From contig NC_084816.1 in the NCBI RefSeq assembly GCF_963583255.1, positions 12,449,100-12,513,099 on the forward strand: a stretch of 64,000 nucleotides of DNA, given 5' to 3'. The translations under genes were made by a program, and so were the position numbers. A model generated the notes under the pieces. That model worked only from the letters and a program-made list of their open reading frames with translations, did no database searches and was not told where the DNA came from. Shown here piece by piece: positions 12,001 through 23,193 of this stretch (the stretch's first letter is position 1; each line of letters starts with the position of its first letter). The DNA is from Pyrus communis (taxonomy: Eukaryota; Streptophyta; Magnoliopsida; Rosales; Rosaceae).

Positions 12001-14462
12001 AAGCCAACTGAGATACTTCAAATAAAATTTAGTTGATAAGATCCACTTGCAAAACAGTGGTGTAGAATGTTTCACTGAGAGCCTGACATGAACCACTAGT
12101 GTCCTTTTTTAGCAACCACAATTAACTCATGAAGAGCGGGATAGATATGCCCGCACTTCTCATGCCAACCACTGGCATCCTTTTGGCCAAGTAAAAACAG
12201 TTAAGATGCTTAGTTCTATTCAATGCATTGAGTGACCATTTTCCAATGAACTAATGTTCTTTTTTGAACTTTCACAGATATAAAAAAACAAAAAGAAATA
12301 ATAGTATAACCAACAAAAAAGAAGAAAAACAAAAGAAGTCTTTTCCACCTTTTTTTTTTTTTTTTGTTTTTTGTTGTTGTTGTTGTTTTTGCATCCAAAC
12401 ATTCAACAGAGTTTTCGCCAAAAAACAAATATTCACTAGAATCAATTTCCTCTGGAATCTAACTTTCATTGGAAAAAAAATAAAGGACGGCAGTTAATTC
12501 TTTTCACTACAATAAAGCAACGACATTATAAGTAATAGCTACTAATTGAATTTGAAGTTTAACGATAAACTGATGCTTAACCATAACCATAGCCATAGTA
12601 GTTCATTGCACCACAGGTCCACAGCTTAAATTTTCTTGACTCCAAAAAACAAATAACTTATAGCAACTAATAGACGAATTTGAAGCTTAAACACTGACTG
12701 ACATTTCAATGCACCGAATGCATTTCAATCCACCACTCAATCAACCTGGGAATTCTAAAGAATTCATTTTATCTCAGTTTCTTACACATGACCAATGCAT
12801 GAAATCATCAAGAAAGAAAAAAACAAAGTAGTTTTACCAGGCACATCAATGGCAGCAGCATGATACTTTCTGAAGTCTTCTTTACCCTTAGCTGTTCTGT
12901 TCCCAATGACAACGCCAAAATTCGACCCCCGTGGATAACCACCCACAAATGCTTCAGGAAACACAACCAACTGGGCACCATATCCTGCTGCTTCAGCCAA
13001 TAACCTCTCAGCCTTATCTACCCATTCAATCAGAAATCAGATCCACCAAAAATACAAAATATCTTCAATTTATTTAAGAAACAGGAATGCAGCAACTTGG
13101 GTTAGATCAAAAATCATATCTCGAAAGCTTAATTTCCAATGTAGTCAGGATTCAGGAATGAAAAGATAAATAACAATTGAAACTTATACTTCAGAAATTC
13201 TGGCTAGGAATTTATGCATTTTCTTTTCAACAGGTCAACTGGACCAATCACCATATTTGCATCGGTCTTATATATGATTCTCAAACAAAAATATGTTGGG
13301 AAATCTACAAGCAACCCCTATGTGGTTTACCCCATTTAACAAATGAATTGTGGTCTGTTAGTCGTTGTGGTCTCCTCGGGTAGTCAAATCTGGTTGGATC
13401 GAAAATACATTCCTTTCTTATACCTGAACACGTATCACTGGCAACCTCCAAAAAGAAGTACTTCCTCATCAGTCGTGACCATGCTACTCTTTCTCCCCAA
13501 GTTTTCTCCATAACATAGCGCAAACCCCTCTCTCAGAATTCAAGAGCCAAATCATGCAAGGAAAGTATAGAAGTCTAAATTTCTTCTTGTTCCTCTATCA
13601 ACCCACTCACATTCACACTCTGAAAGTTTGAATGGGGAACCCTCACAAGGAGAAATGTTTTGTCACAATCTCAACGCAATTGGAAATGAAGAAAAACAAT
13701 CAATGTCTTCAGCTGCCTCTCTACATGTAATACACCAAGTTTTTTTCGAGCTTTATGAGTCGAGTATAGCTAAAGATGGTATGAGCCTAATAATTTGTTT
13801 GAGCCAAGCTCATTTCTTTTACAATCTGAGTTCAAACAAGACGAGTCAATCTCAAACTGTATCGACCCAATTTACAACCTACACTAATTAGCAATATTTC
13901 CACAAAACAAGAAGTAAAAAATATATACAACCACAGCAATTTTGAGATTTTGAGCAGGCAGCACTGGATTTATTTATTTATTTATTTGAACTAATGATAT
14001 TTTATTCAGTAGATAGTGGACTAAACCTCACAATAAGCTAGCAATAATGTGGTTCAAATTCGCATAGGACGAGAATCCAACTAAGACCTCTCACAAAATC
14101 ATTAAACAAATTTTACAAGTTGTCAAAGGATTAACAAATTTTACAAGTTACTCGAAATTAATGAGAAGTTGAAACAATAAAATGAAGAAAAAAAACCAAA
14201 ATCCAAAACCCAAAATTGTAAAGTTAAAACCTCTGAATTGGATTTGGGAAAGCAACATAAACATAAACAGTGAGAAGGAAAATGAAGAAGGAAATAAAAA
14301 GAGTTGGGAGTAAGGTGAGAGAGAAAGGGGACCTAGAGTGGCAGGGGTGTCGTAGAAGACGGTGGAGGCTTGGACAACGGTGGCGCGGACAGTGGGGGCG
14401 GAGTAGTCGGTTCCCATGTCGACCTCCGCGATCAGTGGGGAAGACGAGGGTACCAGAGCCAT
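9075..14462 (-). CDS. NIT4: NIT4-type nitrilase / beta-cyanoalanine hydratase (copy 1, intact)
   Basis: Five exons on the minus strand: 14333-14462, 12838-13017, 11500-11793, 10109-10384 and 9075-9235. All have GT/AG borders and joins that restore family sequence (for example [47 protein letters not shown]). The product is 346 residues, the usual NIT4 length. The nitrilase triad is visible: Glu65 in [14 protein letters not shown], Lys152 in [13 protein letters not shown], and nucleophile Cys186 in GAAICWEN. Glu159 in ALER sits where a second glutamate is found across the superfamily. NIT4 enzymes convert beta-cyano-L-alanine, formed when cyanide is detoxified, to asparagine and aspartate plus ammonia. 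They act in the cytosol as oligomers or spirals. Cyanide comes from ethylene synthesis and, in some plants, cyanogenic glycosides. It is convergent with the coiled-coil gene, and both were later duplicated together. Confidence 0.93.
14020..14100 (-). mobile_element. SINE-like fragment in NIT4 intron 1
   Basis: The string CACAATAAGCTAGCAATAATGTGGTTCAAATTCGC followed by an 'ACGAGAATCCAACTAAGACCTCTCAC' segment (described in parts) is the 3' half of the same tRNA-derived family as 62124-62251, read on the minus strand. The same fragment is present in both other NIT4 copies (about 31900 and 38000), so it predates the duplications. Confidence 0.45.
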
Positions 14463-14733
14463 TTGAATTTAATCTTTTGCGCTTCTTGTGTATTTTCTGC
14501 GTGTGTGGCTGAAGAAGGAGGATGACCGATCAATTTGGTACGACGAGAATTTCTGATGAATATGCGTTGAGTGAGCGAGAGTGACGGGCATCGGAAACTC
14601 TAGAAACTCGAACGTGACGTGTGAATTGTTGGTGGTGTGGCGGCTATTATTTTTGGCACGTGATATAGAAATAAAGAATAGATCTCACTTTAGTACTCTG
14701 ATAAATTATTTTAGTTCAATAATATTATTCTGG

Positions 14734-14791
14734 GTTAAATACAAAAAATTACCTTAACTATTGGCGTAATGACATTTTCATACCTCCTTAG
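14734..14791. mobile_element. Fragment of the Mutator-like element terminus
   Basis: GGTTAAATACAAAAAATTACC and the following TAACTATTGGCGTAATGACA match, with a few changes, the terminus of the Mutator-like element at 16321 and its inverse at 21664. The fragment joins NIT4 upstream DNA on the left and the LINE-derived repeat arm on the right. Confidence 0.6.
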
Positions 14792-16556
14792 ATAGTTGCA
14801 GTCGTCTTGAATGGCTTTACTCCTTAGATTATAATGATAATGAGAATTTATCAAATCTTAGTTATTCTCTTATTATTTGCTGGCAAATTTGGAAGATGAG
14901 AAATCAAGTAGTCTTCAACAAAGTCAAAGCTTACCCTTCTAGGGTGGTTTTTTTTGGCTACTAGTATGGCAAATGAGTACAATAATGTCAATAAGAAAAA
15001 TTATGTAGCTTGTAGGAAGCAAGAAGGGCTGATTAGATGGCAACTGCCGAGGGACAATTTCTTCAAACTAAATTTTGACAGTTCCGTCAGGAATTCTGTA
15101 GCGGTAGTGGGTTTTATCTTAAGGAATGACCGAGGAGAACCAGTAATGGCTGGAGCCAGATCTTTAAGGGAGGTGACAATAAATGTTGTGGAATGCATTG
15201 CTCTTAGGGATGCACTCTGGATGGTGAGGAGTAGAGGTCTTAAGAAGATAATGGTAGAGGAAGATTCAAAGCTGGTTGTTGATGCGGTCTAAGGAACGAG
15301 CGGTGTTCCTTAGAGAGTAAGGAATATTGTTGAGGACATCAAACTCATTACCAGGTCGTTTAAGTACATCTCATGGAATCATGTTTTCCGTGAAGCAAAT
15401 TTTGTGGCTGATGCCGTCACGGATGTGGGTTTTTAGCACGCGAACCTCCATGTTTGGGATTGGTCCATCACGTCTTCTGGTAGTCGAGCTTTCCTTTTTT
15501 ATTGTACTGGTCTAGATGTACTAGAGGGACTTCTCTTTAATATATTTGCGCTTTTCATAAAATAAAATAAAATAATTAAATGGTGATTGTGGCATACGAG
15601 GAGTCTTCTCCTTCCTTCCGCGTTCAATCCTGCTTCTTCTCTCATTTCTTCTTCCACACTAGTTCTTTCACGCCATTTTTTCAAATCAATCAAATCCACC
15701 ACAATCTAAATTAGTAGAGATTGCCGTATGAGATTTAATTTAGATTGTGGTGCGCAATTGCTGCCATCTAGGTTAAGGAGAATCTTCAATAATTTGTGGT
15801 TTGTGGGGAAAGGGCATGTAGAGGACAAGAGCTCAGAGACATCCGAGAATTCTCATAGTCCAACTTCGAATGTACCTGGCCATTCAAAGTCGGTTTCAAG
15901 ACACCAGAGATATTCCATCTCCTAAATCGGGTTTCAGATTTGACCAAAATTGAACGAGTTTGGAAAATTCCACTGCAAGTGTACGGCAAGGTTCATTGAA
16001 AAAAATGATAGATGTGTACCAATAATCCAAATAGGGAGCACATGAACCTTGCTGCATGAGATTTAATTTAGATTGTGGTGGATTTGACTGACCTAAAAAA
16101 ATGGGGTGAAAGAACTGACGTGGAAGAAGAAACGGGAGAAGAAGCAAGATTGAACGAGGAAAGAAGGAGAAGACTCCTCGTATGCCACAATGACCATTTA
16201 ATTCCATTTTTTTTAATTATTGGTTTATTGAAGGTTTTTAATTTAACTTAAATTATGATTAATTTAAATGATGTGGCTGTCCACATCAAATGCTACATAA
16301 ATTGGTATGAAAACATGATAAGTTAAGTACAAAAAACTACCTCAACTATTGGCGTAATGACACTTTCATACCTCATCTTTTAAAATTGACAATGTCATAC
16401 CTTATCTTTATAATTTGGTCCAATGTTATACCTCCGTTAGCTTGTCCGTGAATTGGTCTGTTAAATGCTGACATGGCATGATCCGGGGCCCAGTTCCTTG
16501 CCTAGATGGATTCCACGTGGCACCACACCCAAAGTTTTCCCGCCAAATGTCATCCA
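14792..16556 (+). repeat. Left arm of a 1.77-kb, near-identical inverted repeat
   Basis: Every base here pairs with one in 21429-23193 on the opposite strand at a constant coordinate sum of 37985 at the points I checked (14954/23031, 15786/22199, 16465/21520), so I found no net insertion or deletion. I noticed only a handful of substitutions, for example near 14947 and around 16150. The arm contains a LINE 3' end (RNase H), about 0.75 kb of non-coding DNA, and the terminus of the Mutator-like element. Confidence 0.9.
14800..15560 (+). pseudogene. LINE 3' fragment with RNase H-like domain
   Basis: In 14954-15292 the reading frame has the plant LINE-type RNase H (RVT_3) pattern: LNFDSSVRN, then GFILRNDRGEPVMAG, ECIALRDALW, and EEDSKLVVDAV. 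It breaks at a stop in place of the usual continuation. Remaining 3' sequence ends in an (AAAATA)n-like tail near 15560. The upstream part (14820-14950) is the same element in another frame. It is an inverted copy of 22430-23190. Confidence 0.8.
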
Positions 16557-17069
16557 CGTCAAAAAATATATTTGGTTTTTTTTTTTTGGTAATTTGAATT
16601 TGAAATTTCCCGCCGAAAAAAAAAAACCTATGATATATACCATTTTAAGCACAGATTATCATCCTTAAGCACATATTATATCATCCTTGACCTGAAATTT
16701 AAAAAATCTCACCCAAAAATAATGGATATAACCACAACAACAGCAAAACAAATGTATTCAAGCACAAACTACTCATCATTTGCAAGAAAAATATGAAATA
16801 GACCAAATTAAGCATAAAACCTGTTTAATTATCCATAAATTGTTAAACCTGTTCAAAAAACTAACATAATTCATCTAGCATCTCCAACCAACATTACAAA
16901 ACCTACTGAATTCATAAAACCTGCTACATCATCCATTCAATTCACAAAAGGCCTATTGGATGCATAAAACCTATTCAAACTTTACAATTCCTTTACAAAA
17001 AACAACCATCTGTGCAAAAAATGTGGCTGTGGCTGGGTTGGTTGGTATTTCTATGCTTGGTGCCCTTGG

Positions 17070-20060
17070 ATGATTCAGTTAGTGGATTGCTTGGTCTTTC
17101 TCTGCTTGGTGCTTCTAGGTGATTCAGCTACTGATTGTAATGCCTAAATCCAAAGTTCATTTAGAGACCAAGCAAGCTTTTTAACTAAATCCAAATGTTT
17201 TACAACTAAGGAAATGGTTAAGTTTTTACCTTTGTTTTCCTTGTCCTCTTTTTAGGTGCAGTTTGTCCTTGAGCAGATGTGGATGCCTACAAAGTAGAAA
17301 ATGATGTTAAATGATTAAGAGTGTAATATGATGTTAAGGGATTTAAAAAATCATATAAAGTAGAAAATGTTACCTGTTTGTCCCTTGGAGGAAGATGTCT
17401 ATGATGGGTTCTTGCATTATGACCTTCCTTTTTGCATACAGTACATTTCAAAGTAACTTGGCCTTTCCTTCCTAGCTTAAGTGGTTGAGGAGGACCTTGA
17501 GGATTATTGGTTGGGTTTGTGGGAGTTTGTTCACCCTCTCAGCAGCTTCCTTGTTCCTCTTCTTCCTCGGCCTTCCAGGTTGCCTTGTATATGTAGGAGG
17601 CAATATTGGTGGTTTATCAGTTTCCTCCCACATAGACATCCTATTCATCGGCATTACTAAATGAGAATACAGCTCCAAGTACCGCGCCCTCGAATAATAA
17701 GCATTGACATAGTCCTCCGGTTTTTCCCTCTTGAAATTTATGGCCGATATTGCATGGTTGCATGGGATTCCTGTCAAGGCATACTTTCTGCAAGAACAGG
17801 TCTTCTCAACCAAGTCAACCACATATTGTTCCCCCCATCCAGCATCAACTTGAAATTTAGAGCCCCCTGACCATTGTGCAATGCACCTGCCACTCTGAAT
17901 TTTGGCTTGCTCCAACTTTTTCTTGATTTTAGGACAGAGATCTCCAACTTTGTTCGCCATTATATCCCTTCTCATCTGAATTCTTTTCATCAAGAGTGTA
18001 TGAATAAGGAGCAACATGGTGACAATAGGTTTTTGCCTCGGTATAAGTATGACAGCATCGAAACTTTCACACAGATTGTTCAGCAACATGTCACACTTCA
18101 GATGTGTTTCAAAATGGGACTTGCTCCAATAATGTGCAGGCAACTTTACCAACCAATCGTAGGCCTTTTCATCGAGCTTCTTCAGATCTTCCATTGCTTT
18201 TTTGAAGTAGGGAACTGTTGTTGTTCTGGCTACTGACCACAAAGCATCTTTCAATGTTTTCCCTTTGAACAGATTTCTAAAGTTAATATACAGATGTCTC
18301 ATACAAAATCTGTGGTGGGAATTAGGGAGGACTTTTTTAAGGGCCAGAATTAACCCTTTTTGCTAATCATTGATAAATGTTCATCCCCCTTGATTGACAA
18401 TCCCTACATCAACGGCTAATAACTCTAAGAACCAAATCCAACTGGACTTATTCTCCATTTCTACAACTGCATACGCTATAACCCATGTTTCATCATTTGG
18501 GTCAATGCCAACAGCACAAAGTAGCTGACCTCCATATGCACTCTTTAAATGACACCCATCTAATCCTATCAATGGTCTACAACCTGACTTAAACCCCTAT
18601 TTACAAGCCCCCAAGCACACATATATCCTTTGGAACCTCCCCCTATCCAACTTCACCTTCACTGTGCTTCCAGGGTTAGTCTTCTTCACTTCCTCAGCAA
18701 AGTCCCACAACTTTGTGTACTGCTCTGCATGTTTTCCCTCAATGATCTTTAAAGCCCTATCTAAAGCCCTGTAAGCCTTCCTCTTTGTACAATCGTGATT
18801 CCACTCTGATTGGACAGTTGCCAAAAAGGAATCCACAGGCCATGTGGGATTCAGTTTTATCCTGTCCATGTACAAATCAGTCAGCAAAGGGGACTTCATG
18901 TTCTTGTTTGCCCAAGTTCTCCCACATGTGTGTTCATCAAGTATGGTCTTGATCTGTATGCTGTTCGAACCATACATTTTTCCAGCACAACACTTCCAAG
19001 GGCACCCATTTGCACACTTTGCTACGACTTTCAATTTCTCATTCCTAGGAAAATGGATTTCTCCATATCCATTCACTAGGGAGTACATGATGACAGCTCG
19101 CTTGAATTGGTCATGATCCCTGAAAACAAGCCTGAGTGTAAGAGCGGGATTCCTCATATCAGTTTTCTCATTGAACTCTGGAAATCGCTCATGTTTTTTG
19201 CCTTCTTCATCATCCGAAGAGTGTACACTCTCAAGAGCATCAGAGTTATAATCTAGATCATCAACCACATTTTGTTCCACATTTGCAGTATCAATTTCTT
19301 CTTCCCTTTGCTCTTCTTCTCTTTCCTGGCTTTGCTCAGATTGCCTTGCACTTCTTTGCTCATAATCCCTTTCATCAAACTTGGAAAACACTGGGTTATT
19401 AGTATCACTCCTATATTCACTCTCTTCAAAGTCACAATCATCTTCTTCAGTAGCTTCTTCATTCTCTTCTTCAACATTCCCCTCCAAACTAATAGGTACA
19501 TCAAAGAATACTTCAGTATCCCCCTCGCCTACATCCCCCTCTCCTACATCCCTCTCACCTACCTCAGCCACAGATTTCCCCTTACTCTTCTTTGGCCCTT
19601 CACAATTTTTCTCTTTCTGACCATTCCCTTCTTCAGCATTTATCTCTCCTACCTCAGTCACACATGTTTGCACTACTTGAGATGTGCAACAATCATCCAC
19701 TTCTGGCCCTTCAATAGCTAGCAAGCCCTTGTATCTTATTGGTTTAAGTGCTGTTGGCCCAACATCCTCTTCTGAACTGCTTATCTCTTCAATAACCACT
19801 TTACTTGGACTTGTCACTTCCATGGACTTCAGAAACTGTTGCTCTTGGGTTACGGCTTCTTCTGTCGTCAATTCTTCGATATACATCTCAATCACTTTAT
19901 CTTTTGGAACAAAATTGCACATGGACTGAACATCGGAATCACTTTGAATTTGCTTCAAACCATTGGAAAGGTCCATGTTGGGAATCTTGAAATAATAGTT
20001 CATGAACCGCTCAATGTATCCAACTGCCTCCACCATATCATCTATCACCGGCAGTGACAT
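17070..20060 (-). pseudogene. MURA-like transposase pseudogene
   Basis: Reading from 20060: an acidic N-terminal region rich in Glu and Ser; a MuDR DNA-binding-type domain near 19160-18650 (LRLVFRDHDQFKRAV, then a CXXXCPWKC cluster); the MULE catalytic region (LIGLDGCHLKSAYGGQLL, 18570-18380); further transposase sequence from 18302; and a SWIM zinc finger (CSCRKYALTGIPCNH, about 17790-17740). After a frameshift near 17500 comes a zinc knuckle of form C-X2-C-X4-H-X4-H (about 17430), then small Lys-rich exons (17231-17286 and near 17070-17135). Three in-frame stops break the core: 18597-18599 (TAG where Glu is expected), 18381-18383 (TGA for Trp), and 18363-18365 (TAG). An active enzyme is therefore unlikely. 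The D-D-E residues were not all placed. Confidence 0.85.
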
Positions 20061-20076
20061 GAGGTCTTTATCACAG

Positions 20077-20077
<1 letters not shown>

Positions 20078-20126
<49 letters not shown>
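20078..20126. repeat. (TA)n microsatellite
   Basis: About 24 uninterrupted AT units just upstream of the transposase start. Confidence 0.95.
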
Positions 20127-20129
<3 letters not shown>

Positions 20130-20615
20130 ACTTTTCCCCCAATGTACATGTCATAACTTATCTCCCCACCATGATGCAATTCGATAGAGAATAGTTCTGG
20201 AAAAACTGAAATTCACAACAACAAACCCTAATTAAAAGCCAACAACAAACATAAGCAATTGCATTTTAACCTAACAAATCATTCGATATGCATCTATATG
20301 CAACTAATGCACAACATTCTACATGCAACTAATTGCATTTTAAAAGCCAACAACAGAAATCAATGCACAACATTTTATATGCAACTATATGCAATTGCAA
20401 CAAACCACAACTATATGCAAACAGGCAATGCACATTAACCATTTCTCAACAACAACAAACCAAGCAACAAACCACCTTATCTTCACAAGAATAAACAAAG
20501 CAACAAACCCACTATCCAACCACCTTATCTTCACAACAATAAACAAAGCAACAAAGCAACCAACCCATTATCCAACAACTCAGTAACCATTTCGAATTAA
20601 GAAAGCATAAACCAC

Positions 20616-21097
20616 ATTTTCAAACAAGAATAAACAATGCTAAAAGAATAAACAAAACCCACATTCAACCCATTTCAACACACTGTAGGAACCATTTCGA
20701 ATTAACAAAGCATAAATCCACCTTTTCAAACAAGAATAAACAAAAAATAAGTCCACTATACATTTGAAATCATCAAAAGCACAAAAAACTTACAATAGGT
20801 AGGAGTCGTTTCGTCGGGATCTTCGCGCACGTACCACCCCATGGCGAATCCTTCACCTTTTCAAACAAGAATAAACAATGCTAGAAGAATAAACAATACC
20901 CACATTCAACCCATTCTAACACACCGTAGGAACCATTTCGAATTAACAAAGCATAAATCCACCTTTTCAAACAAGAATAAACAAAAAATAAGTCCACTAT
21001 ACATTTGAAATCATCAAAAGCACAAAAAACTTACAATAGGTAGGGGTCGTTTCGTCGGGATCTTCGCGCACGTACCACCCCATGGCGAATCCTTCAA
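20616..21097. repeat. 241-bp tandem duplication in the MULE 5' region
   Basis: Two consecutive copies with constant offset: CAAACAAGAA at 20621 and 20862, and ATGGCGAATCCTTCA at 20841 and 21082. They differ at a few bases. On the minus strand the unit contains a possible short exon ending at a GTAAGTT donor, so it may duplicate the transposase leader or first exon. A shorter element, CCATTTCGAATTAA, occurs within and just before it. Confidence 0.85.
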
Positions 21098-21428
21098 TTT
21101 TCCTTCGAAGCCAATGGAACCCAGATGAAAGCCCCTTCGAACACCAACGAAGTCAGGGAAGCGAGTCGACAAGATGATTTGGGTTTTTCGTTGAATTTCT
21201 GATCGAGATTTGGAGCCGCGAGAACTAGGCTTAGGGTTCTTGATATCTGGAAATGGGAATGGGGAATTAGATCGACAAGATTTGGGTATCGGGGGGAGGA
21301 AACCAATTCAATAGGCACAATTTACAACGTTCCCTTACTTTTTTTAAATTTTTAAATTTTTAATTTTAATTTTAATGGAATATCCACGTGTCATCCTGTG
21401 AGAAAGCCACGTGTATTAGGAATCTAGC

Positions 21429-23193
21429 TGGATGACATTTGGCGGGAAAACATTGGGTGTGGTGCCACGTGGAATCCATCTAGGCAAGGAACTGGGCCCC
21501 GGATCATGCCATGTCAGCATTTAACAGACCAATTCACGGACAAGCTAACGGAGGTATAACATTGGACCAAATTATAAAGATAAGGTATGACATTGTCAAT
21601 TTTAAAAGATGAGGTATGAAAGTGTCATTACGCCAATAGTTGAGGTAGTTTTTTGTACTTAACTTATCATGTTTTCATACCAATTTATGTAGCATTTGAT
21701 GTGGACAGCCACATCATTTAAATTAATCATAATTTAAGTTAAATTAAAAACCTTCAATAAACCAATAATTAAAAAAAATGGAATTAAATGGTCATTGTGG
21801 CATACGAGGAGTCTTCTCCTTCTTTCCTCGTTAAATCTTACTTCTTCTCCCGTTTCTTCTTCCACGTCAGTTCTTTCACCCCATTTTTTTAGGTCAGTCA
21901 AATCCACCACAATCTAAATTAAATCTCATGCAGCAAGGTTCATGTGCTCCCTATTTGGATTATTGGTACACATCTATCATTTTTTTCAATGAACCTTGCC
22001 GTACACTTGCAGTGGAATTTTCCAAACTCGTTCAATTTTGGTCAAATCTGAAACCCGATTTAGGAGATGGAATATCTCTGGTGTCTTGAAACCGACTTTG
22101 AATGGCCAGGTACATTCGAAGTTGGACTATGAGAATTCTCGGATGTCTCTGAGCTCTTGTCCTCTACATGCCCTTTCCCCACAAACCACAAATTATTGAA
22201 GATTCTCCTTAACCTAGATGGCAGCAATTGCGCACCACAATCTAAATTAAATCTCATACGGCAATCTCTACTAATTTAGATTGTGGTGGATTTGATTGAT
22301 TTGAAAAAATGGCGTGAAAGAACTAGTGTGGAAGAAGAAATGAGAGAAGAAGCAGGATTGAACGCGGAAGGAAGGAGAAGACTCCTCGTATGCCACAATC
22401 ACCATTTAATTATTTTATTTTATTTTATGAAAAGCGCAAATATATTAAAGAGAAGTCCCTCTAGTACATCTAGACCAGTACAATAAAAAAGGAAAGCTCG
22501 ACTACCAGAAGACGTGATGGACCAATCCCAAACATGGAGGTTCGCGTGCTAAAAACCCACATCCGTGACGGCATCAGCCACAAAATTTGCTTCACGGAAA
22601 ACATGATTCCATGAGATGTACTTAAACGACCTGGTAATGAGTTTGATGTCCTCAACAATATTCCTTACTCTCTAAGGAACACCGCTCGTTCCTTAGACCG
22701 CATCAACAACCAGCTTTGAATCTTCCTCTACCATTATCTTCTTAAGACCTCTACTCCTCACCATCCAGAGTGCATCCCTAAGAGCAATGCATTCCACAAC
22801 ATTTATTGTCACCTCCCTTAAAGATCTGGCTCCAGCCATTACTGGTTCTCCTCGGTCATTCCTTAAGATAAAACCCACTACCGCTACAGAATTCCTGACG
22901 GAACTGTCAAAATTTAGTTTGAAGAAATTGTCCCTCGGCAGTTGCCATCTAATCAGCCCTTCTTGCTTCCTACAAGCTACATAATTTTTCTTATTGACAT
23001 TATTGTACTCATTTGCCATACTAGTAGCCAAAAAAACCCACCCTAGAAGGGTAAGCTTTGACTTTGTTGAAGACTACTTGATTTCTCATCTTCCAAATTT
23101 GCCAGCAAATAATAAGAGAATAACTAAGATTTGATAAATTCTCATTATCATTATAATCTAAGGAGTAAAGCCATTCAAGACGACTGCAACTAT
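21429..23193 (-). repeat. Right arm of the 1.77-kb inverted repeat
   Basis: Exact reverse complement, apart from a few substitutions, of 14792-16556. Unlike the left arm, this arm runs on without a break into the rest of the LINE (to 26325), which suggests that this is the original side and the left arm is the copy. Confidence 0.9.

Larger units (their letters stand above)
16321..21664 (-). mobile_element. Mutator-like element (MULE), decayed
   Basis: The ends (from 16321 inward and from 21664 inward) are inverted repeats of about 235 bp, beginning near GTTAAGTACAAAAAACTACC. Between them lies a MURA-type transposase on the minus strand. The inverted repeat continues past these ends on both sides, so the exact ends and any 9-bp target duplication cannot be read with certainty. 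No second MULE gene was seen. About 16.6-17.0 kb is AT-rich non-coding DNA with repeated 'CATAAAACCT' words. Confidence 0.75.

Noticed and set aside
12216..12497. Overlapping frames on both strands near a poly-T/GTT run
   Set aside because: Lys/Asn or Phe/Cys runs caused by low-complexity DNA in a NIT4 intron.
13177..13891. Open frames in NIT4 intron 1 (13177-13383, 13305-13523, 13628-13891)
   Set aside because: They are present in copy 3 only because the intron was duplicated. No family resemblance, and they lie within a well-defined intron.
15786..15989. Frames on both strands in 15.7-16.2 kb and their mirrors at 21.99-22.49 kb and 40.07-40.54 kb
   Set aside because: Conserved only because the DNA was duplicated. 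The frames overlap on opposite strands and carry no recognised motif.
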